DNA of 64,000 bases, from positions 2,709,501 through 2,773,500 of the forward strand of contig JAYKYS010000017.1 in assembly GCA_036924285.1 (NCBI GenBank). Direction: 5' to 3'. Positions 43,509 through 54,969 of the stretch are shown here, piece after piece. The notes beneath the pieces were generated by a model. The model saw nothing but the letters and a program-made list of their open reading frames with translations, was not told where the DNA came from and made no database searches. The translations under genes and the position numbers were made by a program. This stretch comes from Asterella californica. Its lineage: Eukaryota > Streptophyta > Marchantiopsida > Marchantiales > Aytoniaceae. Within the stretch, counting starts at the first letter, position 1. Every line of letters starts with the position of its first letter.

Positions 43509-45360
43509 AAACGCTAAGTATCTTCACACTAAGTTATTTTTATTACTACTGCTCTCAGAAAACTCTGGCGAAGAAGACTCTTCTTCCCCTGAAGTACCAG
43601 GTTCAACTTCCTCCAAAGTGTCTTCACTAAAAAACAATTTCCTCCAAAGTCAACTTCGTCCAAAACCTTCTTCGTAGTAAACTAGGTGCTGGTCTATTCT
43701 CAGACTTCGCCACAAACTCCTACTCTGATTTCAGATGTCAAATAGCAAAGCTTTCGTCATCCAGAGTAATTTCTATCACAACAAACTACGATACTTCGTA
43801 GATAAATCTCCGAAGTTGACACACACAATGGTTCAGTAGACTCAGGAAATAGAAAATCCAAAATAACAAACACAAAAAAGATCTTGAGCACGAACAACAC
43901 AACGCTTATATACAGATTTCCTCGAAGATGATGGATCTTCATCCTAAGAAGTCGAGAGTACTTCTGGTCCATCGGATGAAGGTCTTGTGTCCGAAACAAC
44001 ACCAGGAACAACACCACTAACTTCCTAGCTATCTCACTATTCGAGAACTCAACGATCGCTCTAACCTCTCTAAGCTCTATAACTACCCGTTGTCCTAATC
44101 TAGCTACGCGGTTCTTCGCCAAAAAACCCTCTACATCTACAGCTGTGAATTCTTGCCTAATATCTCAGAGAATCGTCAACTCCAAAGTATCTAGATCGGT
44201 GGCGAAGTAGTTCTTCAGCGTTGACACGACTCTACTCCGAAGTTGTGCACTCTGTTCCTCGGTCTTCACTAATCGTCACTTCAAGTCCTCGATCTCCTTC
44301 GTCATCTCTGCGACGCTGTCTTGATTTCGGTTCCCCTGTTCGCGCATCTCGTCCAACTCCTTCTTCGTGAGAGAAAGAATATTCTCATGGTTTTTCTCCT
44401 GGTCCAACTTCTGCCGAAGAAGAGTTTCTTTCTCCGAACTCACGTTCTTCAACTCCTCGGCCTTCGCCTGAGTCTCCTTCTTCGTCGCGAGGACTATCGC
44501 ACGTAAGTTTTGTTTCTCTTGCTGCCAGTTTCCTCGGTCGAAGTGCTTCGTCTGCACTAGCTCTGCTAAGTTCAGTTTCCTCTCGACGACTTCCTCATAA
44601 GATCCTCGGTTACCCTCCAAAGCATACAACAACGGCACAACCACTTCTTGAATGTAATTTGCCGAAAAAACTAGTTGCACTACTTCCTTGACTGTCGAAG
44701 TAGCTCTCAGTGTGGTATCCTCTCCATTCTTCTCCTGAGGAGTGTCCTCGTCTTCGGCTTCTTCGATTGCTTCTTCTTCGGTCTCTTCTCTCTAGACGCA
44801 GATTGTCTTTGTCATCTTCATTTTCTTGTGAGACTTCTGCATCGACCTCGGAGTTTTCTCTAAGATCTTCTTTCTCCTGTTCCTTCTCACTGGTGGAGGT
44901 ACCTCAACTACATCCTCGTCCTCCTCTTGGGTTATCGTCTCAAGCGCTTTTGCTGGAACTGCCTCTGAGATAGATTCAGCCTGTTTCTTCGCTTCTTCGG
45001 TCGTTGCGTCTTCGACGGCTACCTCGTCAAAGAACTTCTCCAGTTGTACATCTCTAATTGGAGTCGGTGTGACCTCAAACTCTTCTTCTTCGGCGGTTGC
45101 TGTGAAGTCCAACTTCTTCTGATCAGCTTCCAATAAAAGTCCCATGCCCATGTAAAAAACTGAGACAAATGCTTCGATGTACACTAGATCTTCGTTGACC
45201 CAAAGCTTCTGCACATGGAGATGAACGATCTTCACCCAATGAGCTCTTCTCTTGACGAAGAGCTGTTCGATGAAATTGATCTACCAATTCGACATGTATG
45301 TCATTCTTCTTGACCGGAAGATCGTCATAATCGCATTTGCAACCTCTCTCTTCTTCGGAT
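43509..45360 (-). repeat. Unknown repeat C, copy 2 (acidic coiled-coil gene relic)
   Basis: Read on the minus strand from 45360: a basic/hydrophobic start (KKREVANAIMTIFRSRRM), then QLFVKRRAHWVKIVHLHVQK and FVSVFYMGMGLLLEADQ, an acidic middle (EEEEFEVTPTP, TQEEDEDVVEVPPPV), a long Glu/Lys/Gln coiled coil (KHFDRGNWQQEKQNLR, LSLTKKELDEMREQ), then LELTILRDIRQEFTA and RLGQRVVIELREVRA, and an acidic Ser-rich end near 43550 (EEVEPGTSGEEESSSPE). Stops and shifts occur near 45278, 44790 and 44275. Being present twice and broken, it is a repeat; no catalytic motif is visible. It might be the gag-like part of an LTR element. Function unknown. Confidence 0.55.
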
Positions 45361-45439
45361 TACTGTATGAATGAATGAATATATGAATGAATATATGAAT
45401 ATATGAATGAATGAATGAATGAATATATGAATGAATGTA
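45361..45439. repeat. Compound microsatellite (TGAA)n/(TATGAA)n
   Basis: TGAATGAA blocks alternate with ATATATGAATGAA. No LINE-A 3' UTR adjoins, although the unit is that of the LINE-A tail, so it may derive from a tail-only insertion that later expanded. Confidence 0.75.
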
Positions 45440-46872
45440 ATCGCTCGTTCTGTAACCATTCCTCCTCTGAGGCAATTCCTTGAAGAGTTTCAAGAAGTTC
45501 TTCACTACTTCGGCCGAAGCCACCGCCGAAGTACTGTCTAGAAGAAGATCGCCTTCCTTCCCGCATCGTCTATCCCCAAGACAGAGGACCAATGTGCTTC
45601 GGTCCAGTTGCAGTGTCTTCCATATGAAGCATCTGCAAGGTGCTGCCTGCACACCTTTAGCTCGTGTATCAACTTCGAGGAGACCATCCCCCACCAAGGA
45701 AGTAGTAGGAACGATAGACCCATCTCCTCGAGCTCCCAGTGAATGAATGGGAGTCTTTGCTACTCAAGCCAACACGCATTTATGCTATTCTCTTGAATGC
45801 CCCTATGAGAGTAGTCAGAGCAATTTCTGACGTAGTGAGAGATAATGAATTAGAGCTTAAAGGCATACTAGGGGCTATACGACAGCAACACTACATTGTC
45901 CCACCGTAACACCAAAGGAAGAGAGTGATGAGTCACCACCTATTACCTTGAAGAGGAATAGCAAACTTAGGGAGAGAGATCACTCCTCTCCAAAGAGACC
46001 ATGACTATAAGAGGATCTTGTAGATGATGTCTATATGATCTCATGGAGGTTACTCTAGTTGAGCCAACTCTCTCTTTAGGAGAGTGTGTTAGATTCAGAG
46101 AGCACTTGACGTTAGATGTAGATGATGTTCTGATTGAATTACATGAGACAATTTTTACTGATGGACATGTCATAGCACCTGGTTTTGGGTTGCATACGCT
46201 CCGTCATATACGAGTTTGTTATCATAGAGCAACTTGAGGAGTTACAACATTTGCAAGCGCAAGACTGTGAGCAGTTGATATAGTTGGGAGTCGACTAGAT
46301 ACTCACTCAAGAGGCACATGAGACCTTGAGATAGAAAAGGGAGAGCCTTCACAGGGACGTAGACTAGCTGGACTATAAGCTCCACGGCTTCAACTCGTGA
46401 CTCAAGAGAACAATCTCCTTGAGACCGAGCAGCTACACATAGAGGAGGATGCTCGATCAGATGAATGTATCATACTCATCTGATCGAGCATACCTCAGAG
46501 GTAAAGATACAAGAGGAGCATGTAGATTGTTAGATTTGTCATCATTCGACAGGTCAGCATAGTGACTTACACCAAGAGGATGAAGTGCTTTGATACATGG
46601 ATAATCTGGAAGAGCCTACTCAGTTATAGATCCAAGATGCCTTGCAATGAGAGCTTGATCGAATAGACGTCATGTTGGAGGACATCACCATTATGTTCAA
46701 GCTTGGAGATGAGGTTCGGGAGAGAACCCATCAAGATTTATATGTTTCCTTGGATATCTCCATGGAGTGGATCTAGAAGGTCCCACTAGATGACATGATG
46801 CCACCACGAGTACAGCGAGTGACATAGATGTTGGACCGTCTGTTGTGCTATCTACAGCTCCCTCAGATATAG
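45440..46872. other. Unidentified degenerate sequence upstream of LTR
   Basis: Positions 45440-45740 are GC-richer with several CTTCGGCCGAAG-like palindromes and antisense/sense frames without family resemblance. From 45745 the plus strand reads RIYAILLNAPMRVVRAIS and similar fragments, with many in-frame TAG/TGA, as if a long acidic coding region had decayed. I recognise no domain. It lies downstream of the gypsy LTR at 46873. Confidence 0.4.
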
Positions 46873-48167
46873 TGTAACAACCCAGAGAAACACAATGTAT
46901 CGAAAATAGTAAATTAAGGATCGTTCTCACAAAGATACAGTTAACAATTACACAAAACACAGTACTACAGCGTCAAAATGATAATTCTAGTAGTTTTCTG
47001 TTATTCTCACAGAATGGAATAATATCCGGATGAGAGTTTAAGTCTGATAAGAAACCAAACCCAAGCACAACCTGATAAATCGAATACAAACAACAATGAA
47101 ATAGTTCATGATCAGGGACTCTTCCAACAATACATATAAAAGATTCGAGAAGATAGACGTATGAACAAATGAGATAGAAAATACTGCTGAATGTTACTAG
47201 TCTTCTTCTGAAAAGACAGAAGAATACAGACTTCACATCAAGGCTCAAAGAATAAGCCCCTACTCTTCCTAAGAAGTGTTCTTCCAACTAAATCCTCACT
47301 CTTAAGAATCCCACTTATTTGAAGAATGCAGACTTAAGACGAAGCCACCATGTTCTGAACTCTTCTTACAATTTAACTTATGCTCCTCCACTTCACAGTA
47401 ACTAATATGTTCTCAGATTCTCGAAATGTCTTTAACTTAAATAGTCCGAAGACTCTCTTCGTCGCAGGTCAGCTATGGAGGTCTGCATCAATCAGATTTA
47501 CACCTGCGACAGAAAGCTACGTCCTTCGTAGGTAATTGCTTTCGTCCACATCATTCACACTCTCACTCCGTAATCTTGCATAATCGAAAATTAACTAACA
47601 AAGACTGAAAACATGGAAAAGGTATCCAATCTGTTCAGCTACAACGAGGTACGAAGAATGAGTGAGTACTTCGTCACTAACTGACTTCGGTGAAGTATGA
47701 GATCTTCGTCAATAACAGACTACGCTGTGCTTCGCCCCTCTGAATAGTGTTTAGCAATACGACAAATGACTTGAAACTTCTTATTTATATCTCGCGATGA
47801 CTCTTTCACACGTGTCAAAGTTAGGATCGGTTCAGCTTGACTGATGTTCTTCGGCGCACACAGTGCAGCAAAGTCGTTCTTCTCCATCTTCGTCACATCT
47901 TTAACTTGCTGTAACTTCGTCATCCAGCATCCATTTGTCTTACACAACATATCGTTAGAAAACTTTTCGTCCGAAGAATTCAACTATGAGGAAGTCATCT
48001 CCCAAATGTCTCCATAGATTCGATAGATTCTTCCAGAACAAAGATTCCCCATTAAACTTCTAATTAACACTATTTTACTCATAACTTTTATCGTCTATCA
48101 CTTATTTTTCTTATTTACTTTACAACTAATCAATTAATAAACAAAAATGAACAATCAAGACTTCACA
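46873..48167 (-). mobile_element. Ty3/gypsy 3' LTR (putative, 1295 bp)
   Basis: Begins TGTAACA at 46873 and ends CTTCACA at 48167 on the plus strand (TGT...ACA), and is immediately preceded, in minus-strand sense, by a polypurine tract and integrase coding sequence. The terminal ~40 bp resemble those at 19592, which are followed by a gag start. No second copy of the whole LTR lies in the window, so the length rests on termini alone. The region has no long coding frame. Confidence 0.6.
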
Positions 48168-48168
48168 T

Positions 48169-48180
48169 ACTCCTCCTCTC
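48169..48180 (-). other. Polypurine tract next to LTR
   Basis: In sense GAGAGGAGGAGT, one base before the LTR start TGTGAAG. Such a tract primes plus-strand DNA synthesis in LTR elements. Confidence 0.6.
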
Positions 48181-48239
48181 AATTGTGGAGCGACCCCACG
48201 AACACTTAAGAGTAATATCTCTTGATTCTCCACCCCTTG

Positions 48240-48640
48240 ACTCGGGTGGTTAACAATGTTTCATCGAGTTCTTCCAATGTCATCTTTCTTGGTAGTTGTT
48301 GCTTCAACCATCTTCGTTGCATAATCAGTAGCTATCAGTATGTACCTTCTTCAGTACGGCGTGTTGTAGGTTGTATAGGTCCGACAAAATCAATGCCCCA
48401 CTTCTCGAATGGTGCTAATGGAAGTATCAGATGTAACGGCCACTGAGTGATTAGCGTAAGATTACCCACTCGTTGACAATTATCACACTTCTTGATGATC
48501 TCATGAACATCTTTGTACATCGTTGGCCACCAGTATCCAGCTGAGAGGATCTTCTTCACAATGTTTCTCAGCGCATAGTGTCCATCTTCAGGTTTCGAGT
48601 GTAGTGCATCTACCACTTGTGGTGTCTTGGTAGCTCTCAT
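48240..48640 (-). pseudogene. Ty3/gypsy integrase N-terminal part
   Basis: Zinc-binding domain H-x3-H and C-x2-C (GHYALRNIVKKIL...CDNCQRVG), then the core start WGIDFVGPI with the first catalytic Asp, followed after 48335 by ILIATDYATKMVEA. The frame 48335-48640 is open, and weaker coding continues to about 48240. The core is then cut short: only ~60 bp separate it from the polypurine tract, so the second Asp, the Glu and the C-terminus are missing. The sequence starts where the RT-RNase H fragment 50665-51784 stops, so both may come from one inverted element. Confidence 0.82.
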
Positions 48641-48736
48641 AGACTTGGCATTGAGGAAGGACGTTGGTTAAACATTGTTAGGGATGAATTGCTTTGTAAA
48701 CTTTGTGATTTAGATCAGATGGAGGATGAGGATCAT
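48631..48736 (+). mobile_element. LINE-A scrap A-23 (CCHC region)
   Basis: About 105 bp of ORF2 near the C-terminal knuckle, truncated at both ends and joined to monomers at GATCAT|TAAG. Confidence 0.7.
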
Positions 48737-50423
48737 TAAGATAAATCTTGTTGTGATCTGAGGAGAATTGAGGTGTTGAGGTGTGTTTCTATTACGCGGA
48801 CCTGTTGGAGAGAGGAGTTGACACCCGTGGGGATCGTCGAAGGAGCTGTGGTTGTTGGTTTTGAGCAAGCTTGGTACAATTGGAAAGGTCTCGGCGAGAC
48901 TCTTCCATTGAAACAAATCTTGTTGCGATCTGAAGAGAATTGAGGTGTTGAAGTGTGTTTCTATTTCGCGGACCTGTTGGAGAGAGGAGTTGACACCCGT
49001 GGACAAAATCTATCATCGAAGGAGTTGTGGTTGTTGGTTTTGACCAAGCTTGGTATCATTCAAGCTAGCACTATTGGAGTCACTCAAGGTTGTCCTCTCT
49101 CCCTTACTCTATTTGGTATCTTCATTGATGACGTGGAGAGATTTCTTGCTGAATTTGGAGGAGAAGGTGTGAAGTTGGGAATCTATATCATTCAAGTATT
49201 GATTTATGCTGATGATATCATCCTTCTATCACGTGATCTTTTGAGTTTACAACGACATTTGGATGCTCTTGAGGTCTTTTGCAACAACATGCAGATAGAA
49301 GTGAACCTTTCGAAGTCCAAGGTGATGGTGGTGGGTTCAAAAGTGCGCCATTCTTTTCTCTACAAGGGCCAAGTTTTACAACAAGTGGAGAGTTACAAGT
49401 ACTTGGGCATTGACTTCTCTCATAACTACAGTTGGGCTTTGTGCATTCATAAGAGAGTTGAAGCTGGTTACAAAGCTTTGTACTCTCTTTTGAATCGTTG
49501 TCGACGTGCTCATCTCTTTGCATGGGATTTGAGAAAGTTTCTCTTCAGGAGTTTGGTTTTGCCTGTGATACTTTATGGTGTTCAAGTGTGGGGGCCTGGT
49601 GCAAGGAAAGGAGCTTGGGAACGTATCGAGAAGGTTCAAAAAGTGTTCTTACAAGTGGAGCTTGGTGTAAGATGCCAAACACCATATGCTATGCTCCTTG
49701 CTGAATCTGGTTGCTTATCCGTGGAAGCAGAAGCTCTTTACTTGACTATCATTTATGTCTCAAGAGTGAGATCTCTTGGAGAGACGAGATTACCTTGTCA
49801 AGCTCTAAGAGCTACATTCTCATTTGGTTAGTATGTTGATGTGGTGGCTTGGTGTGGAAGATGGAACATTTTTGAGCGTGATGTTGACCTTCCACCTATT
49901 GCTCTTCGGGAGTTGATTCAGAAAAGGTTTTTACATGCTATATGGTCTCAACCCAAGACCAAGATGGCTTACTACCAGCAGCATGTCAACCCCATGTTGG
50001 TGTATTGTGAACAAGAGTACCTCCGGGCACCAATTTCAATCTCTCTTTGACATATCATCGCTCAGCACCGCACTAGCTCTCATAGACTTGGCATTGAGGA
50101 AGGACGTTGGCTAAACATTGTTAGGAGTGAACGGCTTTGTATACTTTGTGATTTAGATCAGATAGAGGATGAGGATCATGTATTCATTGTATGTCCCTTG
50201 TATGATGAGATTAGATGTAGACATAAGATAGTTGCTAGTGATTTCTATACACTTTTACAGATGTCAGCTCTCCCACTAGGGCTTTATATTAGAGATATAG
50301 TTTCTTGTCGTACCAATGCTCTTTTGCATTGATACGATCTCCTAGGATTTCCTAGGCTCACATGTTGACTTTGTATTATTTTTTTTCTGCCTTTTGACTC
50401 TTCCGGGCTTGATATTCATTCAT
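48737..50423 (+). mobile_element. LINE-A copy A-24: monomers joined to ORF2
   Basis: About 1.8 monomers (48737-49060) run directly into ORF2 at the IGVTQGCPLS motif (49066); ORF1, the endonuclease and most of the RT are deleted. ORF2 is open at 48953-49831, then TAG (Trp in FGWYVD) at 49829 and TGA at 50048 (Arg to stop in SLRH) break it. The 3' UTR and a short tail end at 50423. Confidence 0.85.
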
Positions 50424-50435
50424 ATACTATTCATT

Positions 50436-50661
50436 TTGGTTTGGGTTGAGACCATTTAGCATGTAAAAACCTTTTCTGAATCAACTCCCGAAGAGCAATA
50501 GGTGGAAGGTCAAAATCACGCTCAAAAAATGTTTTATTTTCGACACCAAGCCACCACATCAGCATTCCAACCAAATGATGAGCGATGATATGTCGAAAAG
50601 AGATTGAAATAGGTGCTCGGAGGTACTCTTGTACACCAACATGGGATTGACATGCTGCTGA
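50436..50661 (-). mobile_element. LINE-A scrap A-25, C-terminal ORF2
   Basis: Two rearranged minus-strand ORF2 pieces, from the WCGRWN and RAPISISL regions, with no open frame of note. Confidence 0.7.
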
Positions 50662-50664
50662 ATG

Positions 50665-51784
50665 CTATGCTATGCACCAGTGACCTTTCAGAGGATGATG
50701 ACCTCAATTTTTTAAAGATTATTTACGAAAATTTTTAGAGATATTTATAGATGATTTTTGTGTTTTGGCACACGTGAAGAACATGCAACGTGTTTAGCCA
50801 AAACCTTTCAGAAGTGTAGGGAAGCCAGACTTGAGAAGTGTTTCTTCGTGATGACTGAAGGAATACTTCTTGGACATAGAGTAACAAGCCGAGGCATAGA
50901 AGTAGATGTAGAGAAAATTCGAGTAATACTCTCTCTACAACCCCTATTGACATCAGCGAGTTGAGGGCTTTCCTAGGACATGTTGAATATTATAGAAGGT
51001 TCATCAAAGACTACACCATACTTGTTGCGCCACTGACAGAACTGCTGAAGAAGACAACAGAGTATCATTGGCACGAGAAGCAGCATGAGACGTTTGAGAC
51101 GCTGAAGAAGAAGTTGACAGAAGCACCTGTCATGCGACCACCAGATTGGGAGAGACCTTTTCAAGTGTATGTAGACACTTCTGCGTTTGCTATTGGAGTG
51201 GTGCTCAGTCAGAAAGATGATGATGAGAAGAGAGACCACCCAATCTACTATGCGAGTAGACAACTTTCAGCCGCAGAAAAGAACTACACCACTACTGAAC
51301 GTGAAGCGTTAAGAATGGTGTACTCAGTAAAGAAGTTTAGACATTACCTCCTTGGCTATGAGTTTGTTTTTCATGTCGATCATTATGCGTTGAAGCATCT
51401 GGTACAGAAGTCAGACTTGTCAGGACAAATACCAAGATAGATGTTGTTACTTCATAAGTTTACCTTCACAATTCAGACCAGACAAGGAATTCATCATGAG
51501 AATGCTGATTACTTGTCTCGACTGAGGACGGGAGAACGAGTGGATATAGTGGCAGATGATTTTCTTGATGAGAAATTGTTTCAGCTGACAGTAGCGCCTG
51601 CTACGAAGTACTATGATCTGTACAAATATTTACAGACTTTGCAGTGTCCAGAAGAAATGGATGCTGAACAGCGAACAGTCTTCATACATCAAGCGGGGCC
51701 CTACGAGTTGAAGAACGAGATACTGTTCAAAAGAAGACCTGATGAAGAACTTCGAAGATGTCGTGAAGTGCATGAAATACTTGA
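50665..51784 (+). pseudogene. Ty3/gypsy RT (3' part), RNase H and integrase start
   Basis: Begins in the RT at CYAPVTFQRMM (50668). The catalytic YIDD-like motif is damaged (stops near 50728-50745). Then the RT end reads ILLGHRVTSRGIEVD and FLGHVEYYRRFIKDY. RNase H: FQVYVDTSAFAIGVVLSQ (first Asp), YYASRQLSAAEKNYTTTERE (Glu), FHVDHYALKHL (Asp). The linker NADYLSRL leads to the start of the integrase zinc region at 51784. Frames 50961-51440 and 51441-51788 are continuous except for one TAG at 51438. It is cut by a LINE-A tail. Confidence 0.9.
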
Positions 51785-51884
51785 ATGAATGAATGAAAAG
51801 CACGGAATACCCAAAGAGTCAAAAGGCAAAAAAAAATACAATACAAAGTCAACATGTGAGCCTACGAAACCCTAGGAGATCATA
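51785..51884 (-). mobile_element. LINE-A 3' end A-26 (100 bp)
   Basis: Tail and 3' UTR only, truncated at GATCATATGA, where the tail of A-27 begins. Inserted at ACTTGA in the gypsy fragment. Confidence 0.8.
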
Positions 51885-54337
51885 TGAATGAATGAATGAA
51901 TATCAAGCCCGGAAGACCCAAAGAGTCAAAAAGCAGAAAAAAATATAATACAAAGTCAACATGTGAGCCTAGGAAACCCTAGGAGATCGTATCAATGCAA
52001 AAGAGCATTGGTACGACAAGAAACTATATCTCTAATATAAAGCCCTAGTGGGAGAGCTGACATCTGTAAAAGTGTATAGAAATCACTAGCAACTATCTTA
52101 TGTCTACATCTAATCTCATCATACAAGGGACATACAATGAATACATGATCCTCATCCTCTATCTGATCTAAATCACAAAGTATACAAAGCCGTTCACTCC
52201 TAACAATGTTTAGCCAACGTCCTTCCTTAATGCCAAGTCTATGAGAGCTAGTGCGGTGCTGAGCGATGATATGTCGAAGAGAGATTGAAATAGGTGTCCG
52301 GAGGTACTCTTGTTCACAATACACCAACATGGGGTTGACATGCTGCTGATAGTAAGCCATCTTGGTCTTGGGTTGAGACCATATAGCATGTAAAAACCTT
52401 TTCTGAATCAACTCCTGAAGAGCAATAGGTGGAAGGTCAAAATCACGCTAAAAAATGTTCCATCTTCCACACCAAGCCACCACATCAACATACCAACCAA
52501 ATGAGAATGTAGCTCTTAGAGCTTGACAAGGTAATCTCGTCTCTCCAAGAGATCTCACTCTTGAGACATAAATGATAGTCAAGTAAAGAGCTTCTGCTTC
52601 CACGGATAAGCAACCAGATTCAGCAAGGAGCATAGCATATGGTGTTTGGCATCTTACACCAAGCTCCACTTGTAAGAACACTTTTTGAACCTTCTCGATA
52701 CGTTCCCAAGCTCCTTTCCTTGCACCAGGCCCCCACACTTGAACACCATAAAGTATCACAGGCAAAACCAAACTCCTGAAGAGAAACTTTCTCAAATCCC
52801 ATGCAAAGAGATGAGCACGTCGACAACGATTCAAAAGAGAGTACAAAGCTTTGTAACCAGCTTCAACTCTCTTATGAATGCACAAAGCTCAACTGTAGTT
52901 ATGAGAGAAGTCAATGCCCAAGTACTTGTAACTCTCCACTTGTTGTAAAACTTGGCCCTTGTAGAGAAAAGAATGGCGCACTTTTGAACCCACCACCATC
53001 ACCTTGGACTTCGAAAGGTTCACTTCCATCTGCATGTTGTTGCAAAAGACCTCAAGAGCATCCAAATGTCGTTGTAAACTCAAAAGATCACGTGATAGAA
53101 GGATGATATCATCAGCATAAATCAATACTTGAATGATATAGATTCCCAACTTCACACCTTCTCCTCCAAATTCAGCAAGAAATCTCTCCACGTCATCAAT
53201 GAAGATACCAAATAGAGTAAGGGAGAGAGGACAACCTTGAATGACTCCAATAGTGCTAAAGATCTCTTTTGATTGTGTCGAGGTAAGCTTCACATAAACT
53301 CGTTCATAGAGTTTAGAAACCGCTGCCATCATATCTTTAGGAACACCAATGGCAACAAGTCTGTCCCATAAGAGCTTCCTAGGCACCCTATCAAAAGCTT
53401 TTGTGTAGTCGATAAAAGCAGCATAGAGAGATTTACCATTTCCTTTTGACTTCTCCCAAGCAACACGAAGACAAAGGATATGATCAATGGTGCTAAAGGT
53501 AGGACGAAAACTTGCTTGTGAACGAGCTCTCACATTGGATCCTTCTGCCCAAACATTGAGTTTTCTCTCTAGCAAGCTCCCATACAACTTGGCAAAGATG
53601 TTGCCCACCATGATAGTTCTATAGTTGGTAACATCATCCTTCTTGCCCGACTTGTGGATGAGAATCACTTTGCGCATGAACCAACTCTTAGGGAAACCAT
53701 GTACAGCAGCATCATTCAGAAGCTTGGTAAGTATAGGAATGAGAGAATCACCTCCCCATTGTAGTAGCTCCGCAAAAAGTCCTTCTAGATCCTCAGATTT
53801 TCCACTTGCAAGCCTACTGAGCTGATGTCGTACTTCGTCCATTGAAAAGGTTTGCGGTAGTCCTTCACTTTGTGGCATACATGGTGCATGTGGAAAGAAG
53901 TAAAGTTGCTCAACGTAGGACATCAAAACTAAAGGATCAAGACTTCTGAAATTCAAAAGCAAGTTCCAAGCCTTTCTTTCTCAAGAAAGCTCTCTTCTTA
54001 CGTTTGATCAACTGCTTGTACAAGGTTGTTGCTTCCAAGGCACAAGCCTTGTCTAGAGCCTTTAACCGAGCAAGTTTGCACTCTTCATCAAACCAGCCAT
54101 TGCAAGGGTTACCTTTGAGCTTTCTGCTTGAGTGTTGAGAGAAAAACCGAGTTGCAATTTTCTTCAAGACATCCGTCAATTGTGTATCCCGTTGGTCAAG
54201 ATTGTGGTTCCACTGTGTAATGGATATCAAATTCTCTAGAGCAGTTTGATAAAGATGTCTTTTTCGATGATCAAGACGAAGTCTAGAGGTAGTGTTGCTC
54301 CCATCAAAACCTTTCAACTTGTAGGATGCAAATGAGC
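51885..54337 (-). mobile_element. LINE-A copy A-27, 5'-truncated
   Basis: Tail 51885-51905, 3' UTR, and ORF2 up to about codon 268. No endonuclease, ORF1 or monomers. It meets plus-strand LINE-A A-28 at 54337. Confidence 0.87.
51992..54337 (-). pseudogene. LINE-A ORF2 (copy A-27), RT and C-terminus
   Basis: RT with FIDYTKAFD, QGCPLSLTLF (P to L) and YADD; C-terminal knuckle CILCDLDQ...HVFIVC. Lesions: the shared TAG at codon 914 (52448-52450), TGA at 52886-52888 (Trp before ALCIHKR) and an ~85-bp deletion with frameshift near 53950. It belongs with copies A-1, A-2 and A-4 by the shared TAG. Confidence 0.88.
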
Positions 54338-54545
54338 TATACTCTTTTACAGATGTCAGCTCTCCCACTAGGGCTTTATATTAGAGATATAGTTTCCAAT
54401 GGTTTTGTCGTACCAATGCTCTTTTGCATTGATACGATATCCTAGGGTTTCCTAGGCTCACATGTTGACTTTGTATTGTATTTTTTTTGTCTTTTGACTC
54501 TTTGCGTCTTCCGGGCTTGATGAATGAATGAATATTCATTCATTC
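54338..54545 (+). mobile_element. LINE-A 3' end A-28 with palindromic tail
   Basis: Short plus-strand 3' end. Its tail region is TGAATGAATGAATATTCATT and onward (54520-54545), a perfect inverted repeat that joins an inverted tail to a direct tail. Confidence 0.75.
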
Positions 54546-54722
54546 TAAGGGTCAAAAATTGGTATTTGGAAGCATCTCGTCTCCTTTGTGTGACAACAGC
54601 ACGTCCATCTCTTAAGAAAGCAATGAACCCTCCTTGTTGAGCCTCTTTTACCTTCACAAGCTCCTTCCGCTTGGTTTCAACTTGTAGCGGTGTGAGATCA
54701 AGATCCAACCAGATCTGTCTCC
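54546..54722 (-). mobile_element. LINE-A scrap A-29, ORF1 C-terminus with sense codon at the junction
   Basis: ORF1 C-terminal domain (DLTPLQVETKRKEL, FLRDGRAVV) followed by the ORF1-ORF2 linker. The junction codon is TAC (plus-strand GTA at 54562-54564) instead of TAG, so the frame stays open to the edge of the fragment. Confidence 0.78.
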
Positions 54723-54969
54723 GGAAGACCCACAGAGTGAAAAGAAGAAAAAAAATAATACAAAGTCAACATGTGAGCCTAGGAAACCCTAGGATATCGT
54801 ATCAATGCAAAAGAGCTTTGGTACGACAAGAAACTATATCTCTAATATAAAGCTTAGGGGGAGAGATGACATCTGTAAAAGTGTATAGAAATCACTAGCA
54901 ACTATCTTATGTCTACATCTAATCTCATCATACAAGAGACATATAATGAATACATGATCCTCATCCTCT
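54721..54969 (-). mobile_element. LINE-A 3' end A-30
   Basis: Starts inside the 3' UTR at CCGGAAGACCC (the tail itself is lost) and extends to the ORF2 knuckle region. Joined at CCTC|TGATCTGG to A-31. Confidence 0.72.

Noticed and set aside
45361..45439. Short regular repeats as a CRISPR array or telomere
   Set aside because: Pure tetranucleotide-type microsatellite without spacers; the unit is that of LINE-A tails, and the organism is a eukaryote.
47001..48100. Host gene in the low-repeat stretch
   Set aside because: It has only short frames on both strands, and its bounds (TGT...ACA, polypurine tract, integrase) identify it as an LTR.
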